From Firmicutes bacterium UBA3553 (GTDB lineage: Bacteria; Bacillota; Clostridia; Tissierellales; Sedimentibacteraceae): a stretch of DNA of 64,000 bases. The DNA lies in the NCBI GenBank assembly GCA_002381185.1, contig DFOA01000017.1, positions 62,001 to 126,000 of the forward strand. Reading direction: 5' to 3'. The translations under genes were made by a program, and so were the position numbers. Within the stretch, counting starts at the first letter, position 1, and each line of letters begins with the position of its first letter. Shown here in pieces: positions 8,487 through 16,419 of this stretch. The notes below the pieces were generated by a model that searched no databases, was not told where the DNA came from, and was given only the letters and a program-made list of their open reading frames with translations.

Positions 8487-8556
8487 TGTACCACCTATCA
8501 AGCACTTATCTTGTATATTCCATAAATGATAAAAATTAAACAGAATGGAGGTTTTT

Positions 8557-10026
8557 ATGGATAAAGACCAATTAGCCGGTATGAAGCTTTCGGAATTGAA
8601 AGAACTGGCCAAGTCAAAGGGCATGCGTGATGCCTATAAATATAAAAAGGATGAATTACTTATTAAATTAGGTGATTTTTATGAGAATGAAAATTCAATA
8701 GAAAAAACCAGCATTCAACCAATTGAAAATAATGAGCAAAATAAAACTAATTTTACTGAACGTGCAAAAAATTTAGTAGAATTTGAAAACGAAACAGATG
8801 AACCTAGCACTGAAGTCAATGTTACAAACCTTCCCGATAAGATAGTTGAGGAAATTGAATCTAGCGGAGAAGGCGCTGTCAGAGTTATGGGAATTCTAGA
8901 AACTCATCCCGATGGTTACGGTTTCTTAAGAACAAACAATTATTTAACAAGTGATGAAGATGTCTACATATCCCCTTCTCAGATAAGAAGATTTCATATG
9001 AAGACTGGAGATAAAATTACAGGTATAACAAGACCGCCAAAACAGGGCGAAAAATTTAAGGCTCTATTGTATGTAAAGCAAGTAAATGATGAAAATCCTG
9101 AATTAGCAAGAAACAGAAAAGACTTCGATTCGCTCATCCCTATTTATCCCAATGAAAGAATTAAGCTTGAAAGTTCGACTATTAATATAACAATGAGATT
9201 AATAGACTTAATTGCTCCTATCGGAAAAGGACAAAGAGGTATGATCGTTGCGCCTCCAAAGGCTGGAAAAACAACAATTTTGAAGAATATAGCAAACAGT
9301 ATTGCAGAAAATTACCCTGAAGTGGAAATTATCATGCTTTTAATAGATGAACGTCCGGAAGAAGTAACAGATATGAAAAGATCTGTTAGAGGAGATGTTG
9401 TGTATTCTACTTTTGATGAGCTTCCGAAAAATCATATAAAAGTTGCGGAAATGGTTTTGGAAAGAGCAAAAAGACTTGTCGAGCACGGCAAAGACGTAGT
9501 AATCCTTTTAGACAGTATTACAAGGCTTTCAAGAGCATACAATCTTACAATAACTCCTACAGGAAGAACATTGTCAGGCGGGCTTGACCCCGGAGCATTG
9601 TACGGACCTAAAAGATTTTTCGGGGCAGCGAGAAACATTGAAGATGGCGGAAGTTTGACAATTTTAGCAAGTGCCTTAATAGAAACAGGAAGCCGTATGG
9701 ATGACATGATATTTGAAGAATTCAAGGGAACAGGCAACATGGAAATCCACCTTGACAGGAAGCTTTCTGAAAAAAGAATTTTCCCTGCTTTAGATATAAA
9801 CAAATCAGGAACAAGAAGAGAAGAGCTGTTGTTAAACGGCGAAGAGCTTCAGACAATCTGGCAGCTAAGAAAAGCAATGGGTAATTTTTCGGTTGCAGAC
9901 GTTACTGAAAGGCTGATAGACGGCTTGGTGAAAACCAAGACTAATGAAGAATTCATAAAACAAGCTTCAACTCAGTTGTTGAATATAGATAAAATGAAAG
10001 ATGATCTTTTGGACAGAAACTATTAA
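8557..10026 (+). CDS. rho: Transcription termination factor Rho
   Basis: A 489-residue hexameric RNA helicase that ends transcription. It has the N-terminal SAP-like helix domain (LSELKELAKSKGM), an acidic linker, the cold-shock RNA-binding domain (DGYGFLR ... DVYISPSQIRRF), Walker A in APPKAGKTT (about residues 232-240), Walker B VVILLDSITR and the Q-loop region downstream. A longer ATG at 8545 was rejected since ATG-GAGG supplies the ribosome binding site (GGAGGT) for the ATG at 8557. rpmE follows, as in many clostridia. Confidence 0.97.
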   Translation: MDKDQLAGMKLSELKELAKSKGMRDAYKYKKDELLIKLGDFYENENSIEKTSIQPIENNEQNKTNFTERAKNLVEFENETDEPSTEVNVTNLPDKIVEEIESSGEGAVRVMGILETHPDGYGFLRTNNYLTSDEDVYISPSQIRRFHMKTGDKITGITRPPKQGEKFKALLYVKQVNDENPELARNRKDFDSLIPIYPNERIKLESSTINITMRLIDLIAPIGKGQRGMIVAPPKAGKTTILKNIANSIAENYPEVEIIMLLIDERPEEVTDMKRSVRGDVVYSTFDELPKNHIKVAEMVLERAKRLVEHGKDVVILLDSITRLSRAYNLTITPTGRTLSGGLDPGALYGPKRFFGAARNIEDGGSLTILASALIETGSRMDDMIFEEFKGTGNMEIHLDRKLSEKRIFPALDINKSGTRREELLLNGEELQTIWQLRKAMGNFSVADVTERLIDGLVKTKTNEEFIKQASTQLLNIDKMKDDLLDRNY

Positions 10027-10049
10027 TAAATAAAATAAGCAAAAAAACA

Positions 10050-10078
10050 TTGTAATATAATTTACCCTGTGATATAAT
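10050..10078 (+). promoter_or_regulatory. Extended -10 promoter of rpmE
   Basis: TTGTAA (10050-10055), 17-bp spacer, TATAAT (10073-10078) preceded by TGA, an extended -10. It lies about 60 bp before rpmE, so rpmE need not depend on rho transcription. Confidence 0.65.
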
Positions 10079-10140
10079 ACTCAAGGTAAATTGATAAATA
10101 TTATTTAATTAATATATAGAGCGAGAAAGAGGTGAACAGG

Positions 10141-10338
10141 ATGAAGAAAGGAATACATCCAGATTATAAAACTGTTACTGTTAAATGCGCATGTGGAAAT
10201 ACATTTGAAACTGGTTCAGTACTTGATGAAATCAAAGTTGAAATATGTTCAGAATGTCATCCATTCTTTACTGGCAAACAAAAGTTTGTTGATAAAGGCG
10301 GAAGAGTTGACAGATTTAAGAAGAAATACGGCATGTAA
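10141..10338 (+). CDS. rpmE: 50S ribosomal protein L31 (zinc-binding type)
   Basis: A 65-residue L31 starting MKKGIHPDYKTVTVKC. The four zinc-ligand cysteines are present (Cys16, Cys18, Cys36, Cys39, in CACG and ICSEC), so this is the C+ form that needs zinc. An in-frame GTG at 10132 is rejected because AAAGAGGTGA around it is the ribosome binding site for the ATG at 10141. Place after rho is conserved in clostridia. Confidence 0.96.
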   Translation: MKKGIHPDYKTVTVKCACGNTFETGSVLDEIKVEICSECHPFFTGKQKFVDKGGRVDRFKKKYGM

Positions 10339-10358
10339 GAAAATGGTAAATCCATTTT

Positions 10359-10400
10359 GGGCAAATCTGGGGCAAATAAATGCTTTGGGATTTGCCCTTT
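10359..10400 (+). terminator. Hairpin after rpmE (first of two)
   Basis: GGGCAAATC (10359-10367) pairs with GATTTGCCC (10389-10397), followed by only three T residues. It may be a weak terminator or a processing site for the rpmE transcript; a stronger terminator follows. Confidence 0.5.
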
Positions 10401-10414
10401 AGTTTGTTTAGTAA

Positions 10415-10441
10415 GAGGATCTCTTTAAGAGGTCTTTTTTT
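10415..10441 (+). terminator. Rho-independent terminator of rpmE
   Basis: GATCTC (10418-10423) pairs with GAGGTC (10429-10434), one G-T wobble, followed by seven T residues. This marks the end of the conserved glpX-rho-rpmE block and the start of the accessory stretch. Confidence 0.7.
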
Positions 10442-10572
10442 AATGTAAAAATATAGTCTACAGATATATTTTTGAAGCTTAAATTACACCGGGTTATACA
10501 AAGAGATTGCTGAAATGGAAGCAGCTGCGGCAGTTATGAGACAAGCATAAACAACCGGCATATAATAAAACA

Positions 10573-10596
10573 GAGAGCACATAAGCTCTTTTTTTG
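10573..10596 (+). terminator. Terminator-like hairpin directly ahead of holin gene
   Basis: AGAGC (10574-10578) pairs with GCTCT (10585-10589), followed by a run of T residues ending about 20 nt before the holin start. Lying between any upstream promoter and the gene, it could attenuate holin expression or end a lost upstream gene. The short frame just before it (stop at about 10550) ends in MEAAAAVMRQA and may be a phage gene remnant. Confidence 0.55.
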
Positions 10597-10614
10597 AAGG
10601 GAGAAGTGACCATT

Positions 10615-11055
10615 ATGGAAAATATAAATACAATGAAAATAGGGATATTAGGAACATTAGGAGTTGTAGGCAGCATTATAGCAAATTTGCTTGGGGGCTG
10701 GGATATGGCTTTGAGGACATTGGTGCTGTTTATGGCTGTTGATTATATTACAGGATTAATAGTAGCTGGAGTCTTTAAAAAGTCTCATAAATCAGAGTCC
10801 GGAGCATTGGAAAGTGAAATCGGCTGGAAGTGTCTATCTAAAAAGGGTGTTACGCTTTTAATAGTCTTAGTGTCAGTACAACTGGACTTAATAACCGGTA
10901 CAGAAGTAATAAGAGATGCGGTAATTATAGCTTATTCAATAAATGAAGCTATATCCATTATAGAAAATGTCGGACTGATGGGTATGTATATACCACCAGT
11001 AATAGTAAAAGCCATAGAATTGCTTAAAAATAAAGAAGGTGAAAATGATGATTAA
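10615..11055 (+). CDS. Phage holin family protein (TcdE/holin-4 type)
   Basis: A 146-residue membrane protein with three to four hydrophobic segments (around residues 10-30, 33-53, 80-97 and 105-125) and a charged C-terminus, matching the phage holin / TcdE family that makes inner-membrane holes. The in-frame TTG at 10594 is rejected: GGGAG precedes the ATG at 10615, although the spacing (about 11 nt) is long and a GTG at 10606 cannot be excluded. The endolysin gene overlaps its end, as in a phage lysis cassette. No other phage structural genes are seen. Confidence 0.85.
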   Translation: MENINTMKIGILGTLGVVGSIIANLLGGWDMALRTLVLFMAVDYITGLIVAGVFKKSHKSESGALESEIGWKCLSKKGVTLLIVLVSVQLDLITGTEVIRDAVIIAYSINEAISIIENVGLMGMYIPPVIVKAIELLKNKEGENDD

Positions 11056-11812
11056 GGTAATGATAGACCCCGGCCACGCGCCGGGGAATACTAATAAGGG
11101 TCCTACCGGATATTATGAGTACGAGGGTGTGTGGAGGATATCCTCACATTTGAAAGAGATTCTTCAGGCTAAAGGCATTCAGGCAGATTTCACCCGAACT
11201 TTGGAGCAGGATCCTGAATTGTATGACAGAGGACAGAAGGCGAAAGGCTATGATTTGTTTATTTCTGAGCACACCAACGCAAATGACGGTATAACAAGAG
11301 GTGTTGAAGTGTTTTATGACTATTCTAAACCACAAGATAATGTATTTGCAGAAAAATTGGCTGGTAATGTTGCTTCTGTAATGGGAAATCCGGACAGAGG
11401 AGCAAAGACAAGAGTATATACAGAAAACGGAAAGATATATAACTATTACGGTGTAATCCGTGGTGCTGCATCTACTGACTGTAAGCATATATTTCTGATT
11501 GAAAGCGGATTTCATGATAATTCTATTGATGAAGCATTTTTAAAAGTGGATGAAAACTTGAAAAAGATAGCTCAGGCGCAGGCAGAAATAATATTTGAAT
11601 TTTTAGGGGTGAAGGAAAATATGAGCAACGCTTTATCATTAAAAGAGGACTGGTATTGGACCATGTTGCTGGAAAATATAAAACTTTATAAATCTAAGGG
11701 CTATATAACAGGTGATGAGTGGGAGAAAAAAGTCACGGATAAATCTATCACTGTTGATGAGTTGGCATGGCTTAACAATGAGATTTTAAGCAGAATAATT
11801 AACCAGGCATGA
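11045..11812 (+). CDS. N-acetylmuramoyl-L-alanine amidase (endolysin-type, Amidase_3)
   Basis: A 255-residue zinc amidase that cuts the bond between MurNAc and the stem peptide. The catalytic domain (residues 1 to about 180) has VMIDPGH (zinc His), an early Glu in YYEYEG, ISEHTNAN (zinc His) and the catalytic Glu in LIESGFHDN. There is no signal peptide, so export would depend on the holin. The C-terminal about 60 residues (KEDWYWTMLLENIKLYKSKG) resemble a small helical tail seen on clostridial phage endolysins. The start overlaps the holin; AAGGTGAAA precedes the chosen ATG, with a GTG at 11039 as alternative. Confidence 0.9.
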   Translation: MMIKVMIDPGHAPGNTNKGPTGYYEYEGVWRISSHLKEILQAKGIQADFTRTLEQDPELYDRGQKAKGYDLFISEHTNANDGITRGVEVFYDYSKPQDNVFAEKLAGNVASVMGNPDRGAKTRVYTENGKIYNYYGVIRGAASTDCKHIFLIESGFHDNSIDEAFLKVDENLKKIAQAQAEIIFEFLGVKENMSNALSLKEDWYWTMLLENIKLYKSKGYITGDEWEKKVTDKSITVDELAWLNNEILSRIINQA

Positions 11813-11827
11813 TTGCCTGGTTAATTA
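11796..11827 (+). terminator. Perfect 14-bp hairpin spanning the amidase stop codon
   Basis: TAATTAACCAGGCA (11796-11809) pairs perfectly with TGCCTGGTTAATTA (11814-11827) around a TGAT loop that contains the amidase TGA stop. No T-run follows on either strand, so it is more likely a mRNA-stabilising or partial-termination structure than a classic terminator. Confidence 0.6.
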
Positions 11828-11937
11828 TGAAAAAGTACAGGCAAAGATAGACTTCTTGAACTTGTTTTGAGTACGCAATGGGAATTAATACATATAATAA
11901 ATTAAATGGTCGAATTTTACTTAAAAGGGAGTTAAAA

Positions 11938-12360
11938 ATGAATTGTTCAGGCAGTAAAATACTAAATTCTCAGAATGGAACGGGATATTTATATATTAAC
12001 GTTTATAGTAATGCTACAAGTACTCCTATAGCCAATGCTTTTGTCAGGGTTTCCAGAATTTCGTATTCGGGACAATTTAATGAATTTGCTCAAGGAATGT
12101 TGTTACGTGAATATATTACAGATGAAAATGGAAGTTTTGCGATAGAATTACCAGCATTAAATGAATTATTGCCAAATAATAAAGATTATTATATTGTAAC
12201 TGTACGAGCTTATGGATATTATAATGCCTATATTTTCAATGTACAAATTTATGAAGATCATTCTACTTCATATAGGGTATTCTTAAGCCCTGTTACTCAA
12301 GATGTAGAATTATATAATATAATTACTGAACCTACCATAAGAGAAATACATGAACGATAA
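11938..12360 (+). CDS. Transthyretin-like / carboxypeptidase-regulatory-like domain protein
   Basis: A 140-residue protein of unknown function. The core GYLYINVYSNATSTPIANAF ... TDENGSFAIELPA has the pattern of a beta-sandwich carboxypeptidase-regulatory or transthyretin-like domain. No signal peptide or membrane segment is visible. The ATG at 11938 is preceded by AAAGGGAG at 6 nt, which rules out the longer frame from 11878. It follows the lysis cassette and ends at a strong terminator, so it is probably cotranscribed with holin and amidase. Similar domains occur beside spore cortex or cell-wall enzymes in clostridia; its job here is not known. Confidence 0.65.
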   Translation: MNCSGSKILNSQNGTGYLYINVYSNATSTPIANAFVRVSRISYSGQFNEFAQGMLLREYITDENGSFAIELPALNELLPNNKDYYIVTVRAYGYYNAYIFNVQIYEDHSTSYRVFLSPVTQDVELYNIITEPTIREIHER

Positions 12361-12390
12361 GATTTCTATAGGTACATTCAAGAAAGTTAT

Positions 12391-12422
12391 TTTTCCCGGG
12401 TACAGTGCCCGGGAAATTTTTT
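12391..12422 (+). terminator. Strong rho-independent terminator
   Basis: TTTCCCGGG and CCCGGGAAA pair around a 7-nt TACAGTG loop, followed by six T residues (12417-12422). It ends the holin-amidase-TTR transcript and abuts the stop of the convergent minus-strand gene. Confidence 0.9.
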
Positions 12423-13161
12423 AATAAAATGTTCCAATAAAGTTAATGGGCTTGTCAACTAAATCTTTAATTATGTCCACGTATTTTTCATCAACTGTTA
12501 TAAGACAGCTGCATGAGGGACCTCCTGAATGCTTTAAATCAATAGAAATATTTTCAGACGGCTTAATTTTAATTCCATTGTATTCACATAAATCATCCAG
12601 CTCAGCAGCAGTTCCTCTTGAACCCACAGGAAGCATTTCTTTTATGTAATCACATAAATATAATTTTTCAAAATCATTTATGTCCAAAACTTTATCAGGA
12701 TTGTTTACGACATCGTTTCCGACAAGAGGCAGTCCGATGAGCATGCATACATCGTTTTTAACGGTTTTCTTATATTTTAATTTATCTTTGTCGCATATTC
12801 CAATACATGTAACGCCCATGGAAGTTTGAACAGTTTTAATATTTTCCTCAGTGCTTCCAGTTAAATGAACCTTTGTTGTTTTGAGCTTTGACAATACTTC
12901 ATTGAAACCTTCCATGAGCTGTTTTCCAGTGTCATTCATTTCAACTGCAAGGCCATCAGCCAGTATCATAGGCGTAAATCCCATGCTCATAAGCTCAGCA
13001 AGAACAACCTTTCCTGTGTGATAGGCAACAAGCTGAGGTTCTGCTTTAACAAAATCATGTTCTTTTAATCCAATTCCTCCGCATGAATCACATGAAATTC
13101 CCAAGTATCTGTTTTCATCAAAATCTATTACAGTTAAATCCCTTATTTGCTTAATATTCAT
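12421..13161 (-). CDS. PurM/AIR-synthase-like ATP-binding protein, possible alpha-ribazole kinase
   Basis: A 246-residue protein of the AIR synthase (PurM/ThiL) fold. SCDSCGGIG, the AYHTGKVVLAELMSMG block with ILADGLAVEMNDTG, HLTGSTEEN and the C-terminal HSGGPSCSCLITV fit the family that includes CblS, the alpha-ribazole kinase of Firmicutes cobamide salvage, which is similar in size. An ECF S component that could be a ribazole transporter starts at the other end of this window, but the genes are 50 kb apart. Kinase activity on alpha-ribazole is a reasoned guess. The start follows AGGAGAGAC. Confidence 0.7.
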   Translation of the reverse strand: MNIKQIRDLTVIDFDENRYLGISCDSCGGIGLKEHDFVKAEPQLVAYHTGKVVLAELMSMGFTPMILADGLAVEMNDTGKQLMEGFNEVLSKLKTTKVHLTGSTEENIKTVQTSMGVTCIGICDKDKLKYKKTVKNDVCMLIGLPLVGNDVVNNPDKVLDINDFEKLYLCDYIKEMLPVGSRGTAAELDDLCEYNGIKIKPSENISIDLKHSGGPSCSCLITVDEKYVDIIKDLVDKPINFIGTFY

Positions 13162-13429
13162 TTGTCTCTCCTAAAAGCAATAATGTTAATTTTAACACAC
13201 ATAACAAGAAATTTCACTGATACCATTCATCATAAATATTAAAAAAAATTAACAATATTACTGTATATATCAGAATATATATATAGAAAACAATGCCTTA
13301 CTATTTTTCAGTGATAATTTGTCTTTGCTGAATCCCAAATCACATTTTAGGTAATAAATTTAATAAAAATGAAACAAATTGATAAAATCAAACGTCTAAT
13401 ATACTGAATACAAAATAACAGAGGGCACT

Positions 13430-13534
13430 ATGAATAAAATATTATTAGTTTTAAGTTTAATTGCAATTGTTATTTCAACATTATACATGCTTTACAGCAC
13501 AGTGAGATATTATATAGATAGGATAAATAATTAA
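13430..13534 (+). CDS. Small single-pass membrane peptide, hypothetical
   Basis: A 34-codon frame: a short charged start, one hydrophobic helix (ILLVLSLIAIVISTLYMLY) and a positively charged end. AGAGGG lies 4 nt before the ATG. It stands alone in an otherwise empty region and ends 140 bp before a terminator. Composition fits a small membrane protein or a type I toxin-like peptide, but there is no homologue I recognise and chance occurrence is possible. Confidence 0.4.
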   Translation: MNKILLVLSLIAIVISTLYMLYSTVRYYIDRINN

Positions 13535-13671
13535 AAGAAAAGGGATTAAATACACTTTTAAATAGAATATATCTTTTTAAAGAGTATAATTATGAACAAG
13601 AATTTAAAAATTCAATGTTATTGTACCAATACCATTTAGTTAAGCTCAAAATTTCAGAAAAATAAAAAAGT

Positions 13672-13700
13672 CTCATCCATTCAAAATGGGTGTTTTTTTT
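13672..13700. terminator. Bidirectional terminator
   Basis: CATCCATT (13674-13681) pairs with AATGGGTG (13685-13692) around CAA. Eight T residues follow on the plus strand; on the minus strand a T-run also follows a few bases after the stem. It would end the small membrane peptide transcript and the decayed minus-strand gene. Confidence 0.7.
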
Positions 13701-13705
13701 CTATA

Positions 13706-14035
13706 TTAAATATATATTGCATGGCTTAAGTCTTTCTCCATTTTTTGCACTATGTCATCAATTACTTTTTCAATTACCTTTTTCAAGTTCTTTGAAGGTT
13801 CTGCTAATATTTCGTGTCTATAACTCAGAGTATAGGTTGTGGCGTAATATCAAAGCATATTGAGTTATGAATTCTACCGCTCTATGCCAGTATTTCATAT
13901 AAGACTGAGCGAAATTACTGAACGTACTTTACCGCAAAATCTGTCAATCCCTTTGGCTGAATCCATAGGTCTTAGAGATATCCGAAGAATGATATTGTCA
14001 ATTGTTCTAAAAAATATTATTTATAGGTTTACACT
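13706..14035 (-). pseudogene. Decayed minus-strand coding remnant, function unknown
   Basis: Two coding-like minus-strand pieces in different frames lie head to tail. The downstream piece (13849-13706, 47 codons) ends in LAEPSKNLKKVIEKVIDDIV and a short Lys-rich tail with a proper stop 6 bp before a terminator. The upstream piece (about 14035-13915) reads NIILRISLRPMDSAKGIDRF then stops. Neither has a ribosome binding site, and frame changes and stops separate them. I do not recognise the ancestral family. Confidence 0.4.
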
Positions 14036-14052
14036 TTTTATAGTATATCACT
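14028..14052 (+). promoter_or_regulatory. Candidate TcdR-group sigma promoter (TTTACA)
   Basis: TTTACA at 14028-14033 is followed 17 bp later by CTCTTTTAT. The TTTACA -35 is the conserved element of promoters read by the TcdR/BotR/UviA sigma group. A matching TTTACA-N17-GTCCTT lies ahead of the sigma gene at 16934. The site is about 55 bp before the 14109 gene. Assignment is by motif resemblance only. Confidence 0.4.
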
Positions 14053-14108
14053 CTTTTATTTATGTCTAATGTAGCTACGGACAAAAAAATAATAAGGAGT
14101 GATTTATT

Positions 14109-14837
14109 ATGGCAACAAACCATACGTGTAGTACCTTTGTGAGCGGAGGGTTGATTTTTAACGTCCTTCAAACAAAGGCCAGTAATATTAGGTTGATAAA
14201 CTTAGGAACACCTAAAAAAATTCGAGATACTTCATTTTATGGAATGAACGCAAGCTATTTCGATACGGTGACTGCTCCATCAGGGTTTAACAAAATTTTA
14301 AATATTGTTTATCAAGATGGCGTTTGCATTGGATTTGGTATTGATTCTGAAGATGGAGAGAAGAATACTGTCGGCAAATCTGTTATGACTTGGGATGGTA
14401 GTTCCTTGAAGTATCATGACAATGTACTGTTTGGTTCATCAAGCAATGTTCCAAAAACCAGTAATTCATGGGCTCAAGGTGGAGTTGGATTATTTCTTTG
14501 TGATACACAATGGGAGAATCTGTATAAAGGCCAGCTTGTTGGAAACCAAGAATCTGACTTAGGTGGTATTTCTTGCAGGGCCGGTATTATGATTAACACT
14601 AACACTAAGAATGTTTATCTTATTAATACAACAAGTCCTCTTGCTACAGTCGCTATGTTACGTAAAGCAATGATGAATCATGCTGGTCTGACTGAGGGAG
14701 GTTCAGCTGGTTATTGGAGAGGGATGATGGTTGATGGCGGTTTGTCCGTGCAATTGTGTGGTGATGGAATGAATGCATACGTTGTCGGAGCAGGTCGTGG
14801 AATTCCTCAAATGATTGGGCTGAAAGATAAAAGTTAA
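14109..14837 (+). CDS. Phosphodiester glycosidase (NAGPA)-like protein
   Basis: A 242-residue protein. YGMNASYFD near residues 45-53, RAGIMINTNTKNVYLINTTS in the middle and MMVDGGLSVQLC near residue 205 fit the phosphodiester glycosidase / DUF2233 domain, which removes N-acetylglucosamine or other sugars from phosphodiester links. The usual N-terminal signal or membrane anchor is absent, so it is predicted cytoplasmic or exported in an unusual way. AATAAGGAGTGATTT supplies a good ribosome binding site. It stands alone between remnants and the RCC1 gene. Family assignment is moderate. Confidence 0.6.
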   Translation: MATNHTCSTFVSGGLIFNVLQTKASNIRLINLGTPKKIRDTSFYGMNASYFDTVTAPSGFNKILNIVYQDGVCIGFGIDSEDGEKNTVGKSVMTWDGSSLKYHDNVLFGSSSNVPKTSNSWAQGGVGLFLCDTQWENLYKGQLVGNQESDLGGISCRAGIMINTNTKNVYLINTTSPLATVAMLRKAMMNHAGLTEGGSAGYWRGMMVDGGLSVQLCGDGMNAYVVGAGRGIPQMIGLKDKS

Positions 14838-14846
14838 ACTATGTAC

Positions 14847-14876
14847 TAAAAGGGGCTGCTTATACAGCCCTTTTAT
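14847..14876. terminator. Bidirectional terminator
   Basis: AAAAGGGGCTG and CAGCCCTTTT pair around TTATA between the convergent 14109 gene and the RCC1 gene. T residues follow the stem on the plus strand and the mirrored A-run serves the minus strand. Confidence 0.8.
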
Positions 14877-15975
14877 CTTTCATCTTTTTATAGTATATAT
14901 TTACTATCTTTCTTAGAAAAAGACCCAAAATAAACAAGTTCCTCAAAACCGGAGATACAGTCCACATAGATTGCGGAATTAACGGTAAGCTATCTAATAT
15001 AGGTTTTGCGTATATTTTACCATCACTTGTAATGGTGATGGCATAATTTAAGACATCTACTGCATTCTCATTTTGCTTTACAAGAATCCTTTCTCCTTCT
15101 TTAGACGTCTTCCAAGTCCAGTAGGAACCATCATTTTTTATAATCCCAGCTCCACAAAAAGCCTGAACATTATCTGTTACGATATTATAAGGGGTCTTTG
15201 CGGGTTCGAAAATTTTTCTTTCATATCCATCATCTTCATAAATGAACACTTTTCCGTCTATTGTTAAGCACATGTAAACTTCCGAGCCTGCACTTTTTAC
15301 ATCTTTAACTCCAGCTGCGATAAAAGTCGGAGGTCTTGTAATAGTTCCTGTTGAGTAAGATAATGCATAAAGGTCATTGTTATTATTTATTGCAAAAACA
15401 TTGTATGAATCTCCATAAATTTTTTTTACATTCTCCATTATTTTGAGAGGTGCAGTTGGGATTGTCGTTCCATATACCCCTCCCCATATCCAGAGCTCTC
15501 CATTCTTTTTTAATATAGAAGTGGCATAAGTGCTTGAATGTTCGACTTCAACTGACACAACATCCTCCATTACCTTCACTGGCGAATATGGAAGGGATTT
15601 ACTATCTGGATTTGGGTTAGAAAAATTCCCCCAACCCCACAGAGTTCCATCTTTCGTGACAGCCATCGCACCACTCCTGCCTGTGTCTACATCTGTAACG
15701 TTCCTTAAAATTGTCCTTCTCATGAAATAAGGATACGGTATAAATCTAATTACCGGTATCGGTGAACTTCTTCTTAATGATACAAGGTTATACTCATTAT
15801 TGCCCCAACCAACAAGTGTTCCAAATGGAGAAACTACAAAATGGGTCTCACCATTAGATGCTATCCTTTTCAATTCGCTTGGTTCAATTCTTAACGGCAT
15901 AAAGTCTAAAATAATATGTAAGAATACTATGACGATTAAAAGGCAATTGATACCTCTTTTAATTTTTCTCTCCAA
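14860..15975 (-). CDS. RCC1-repeat beta-propeller protein, membrane-anchored
   Basis: A 371-residue protein with an N-terminal hydrophobic segment (residues 9-27), then about seven repeats of the RCC1 kind, each with a DG-x-L-W-x-W-G-like core: GTLVGWGNNE, DGTLWGWGNF, NGELWIWGGV, NNDLYALS, DGKVFIYE, DGSYWTWK and DGKIYAKP. A second hydrophobic stretch lies near residues 340-356. Seven blades would close one propeller facing outside the cell. The start is TTG at 15975, supported by GGAGG 7 nt upstream. Bacterial RCC1 proteins have varied, mostly unknown roles; binding or adhesion is possible. Confidence 0.8.
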   Translation of the reverse strand: MERKIKRGINCLLIVIVFLHIILDFMPLRIEPSELKRIASNGETHFVVSPFGTLVGWGNNEYNLVSLRRSSPIPVIRFIPYPYFMRRTILRNVTDVDTGRSGAMAVTKDGTLWGWGNFSNPNPDSKSLPYSPVKVMEDVVSVEVEHSSTYATSILKKNGELWIWGGVYGTTIPTAPLKIMENVKKIYGDSYNVFAINNNNDLYALSYSTGTITRPPTFIAAGVKDVKSAGSEVYMCLTIDGKVFIYEDDGYERKIFEPAKTPYNIVTDNVQAFCGAGIIKNDGSYWTWKTSKEGERILVKQNENAVDVLNYAITITSDGKIYAKPILDSLPLIPQSMWTVSPVLRNLFILGLFLRKIVNIYYKKMKDKRAV

Positions 15976-16033
15976 TGCTATACCTCCAAAGCCTTTTGTA
16001 TTTAACGTATTCTAAAGGAAGTTGTTTTTTAAA

Positions 16034-16062
16034 ATAATAATATAGATACGTTAAAATGTCAA
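16034..16062 (-). promoter_or_regulatory. Consensus sigma-A promoter of RCC1 gene
   Basis: On the minus strand TTGACA (16062-16057) and TATTAT (16039-16034) are exactly 17 bp apart, about 60 bp upstream of the TTG start. This gene therefore looks independent of the alternative sigma factor nearby. Confidence 0.75.
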
Positions 16063-16314
16063 TGAATACAGCTCCTGACATGAATTCTTTCATAAATTAT
16101 CATATAATCTCCCAAAAAATCTTTGAACATCTTTAATTTTACACTTTTCGCTGGTTAATTCAATATAGTAGTTATAAACAACATTATTTATTATATAAAT
16201 GACATTCCAAGAAACAACTTAATGCAAAAATAAATATGCTCTTCTTACAACAAACAGTTTTTATTTTCGCTGTCTACCATAAGAGGAGCATAACCTTATT
16301 AGTGAATTTTTTAT

Positions 16315-16419
16315 TTATTTGTTCAATAGACCTTTAATTTGTGTAACATCATATTTTATAGCTTCAACCACTTCAACGGTATTACCCCCAATTTTAATTT
16401 CAAAAACTACTTTATTTCA
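16315..16419 (-). other. Small frame without a start codon after sigma gene
   Basis: In the -1 frame relative to the sigma factor, about 33 open codons overlap its last 13 nt and read VVFEIKIGGNTVEVVEAIKY then DVTQIKGLLNK to a TAA at 16315-16317. No ATG, GTG or TTG opens it. It looks protein-like (alternating hydrophobic residues, no bias of random DNA) and may be a frameshifted C-terminal piece, a separate gene with a lost start, or a frameshift product of the sigma gene. The rest of the 430-bp gap up to the RCC1 promoter shows nothing further. Confidence 0.35.

Noticed and set aside
13860..14069. 69-codon plus-strand frame
   Set aside because: No ribosome binding site, and the minus strand of the same DNA carries the coding-like remnant.
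16137..16166. Third TTTACA promoter on the plus strand
   Set aside because: TTTACA at about 16137 has no matching -10 at 17 bp and no plus-strand gene follows before dnaX.
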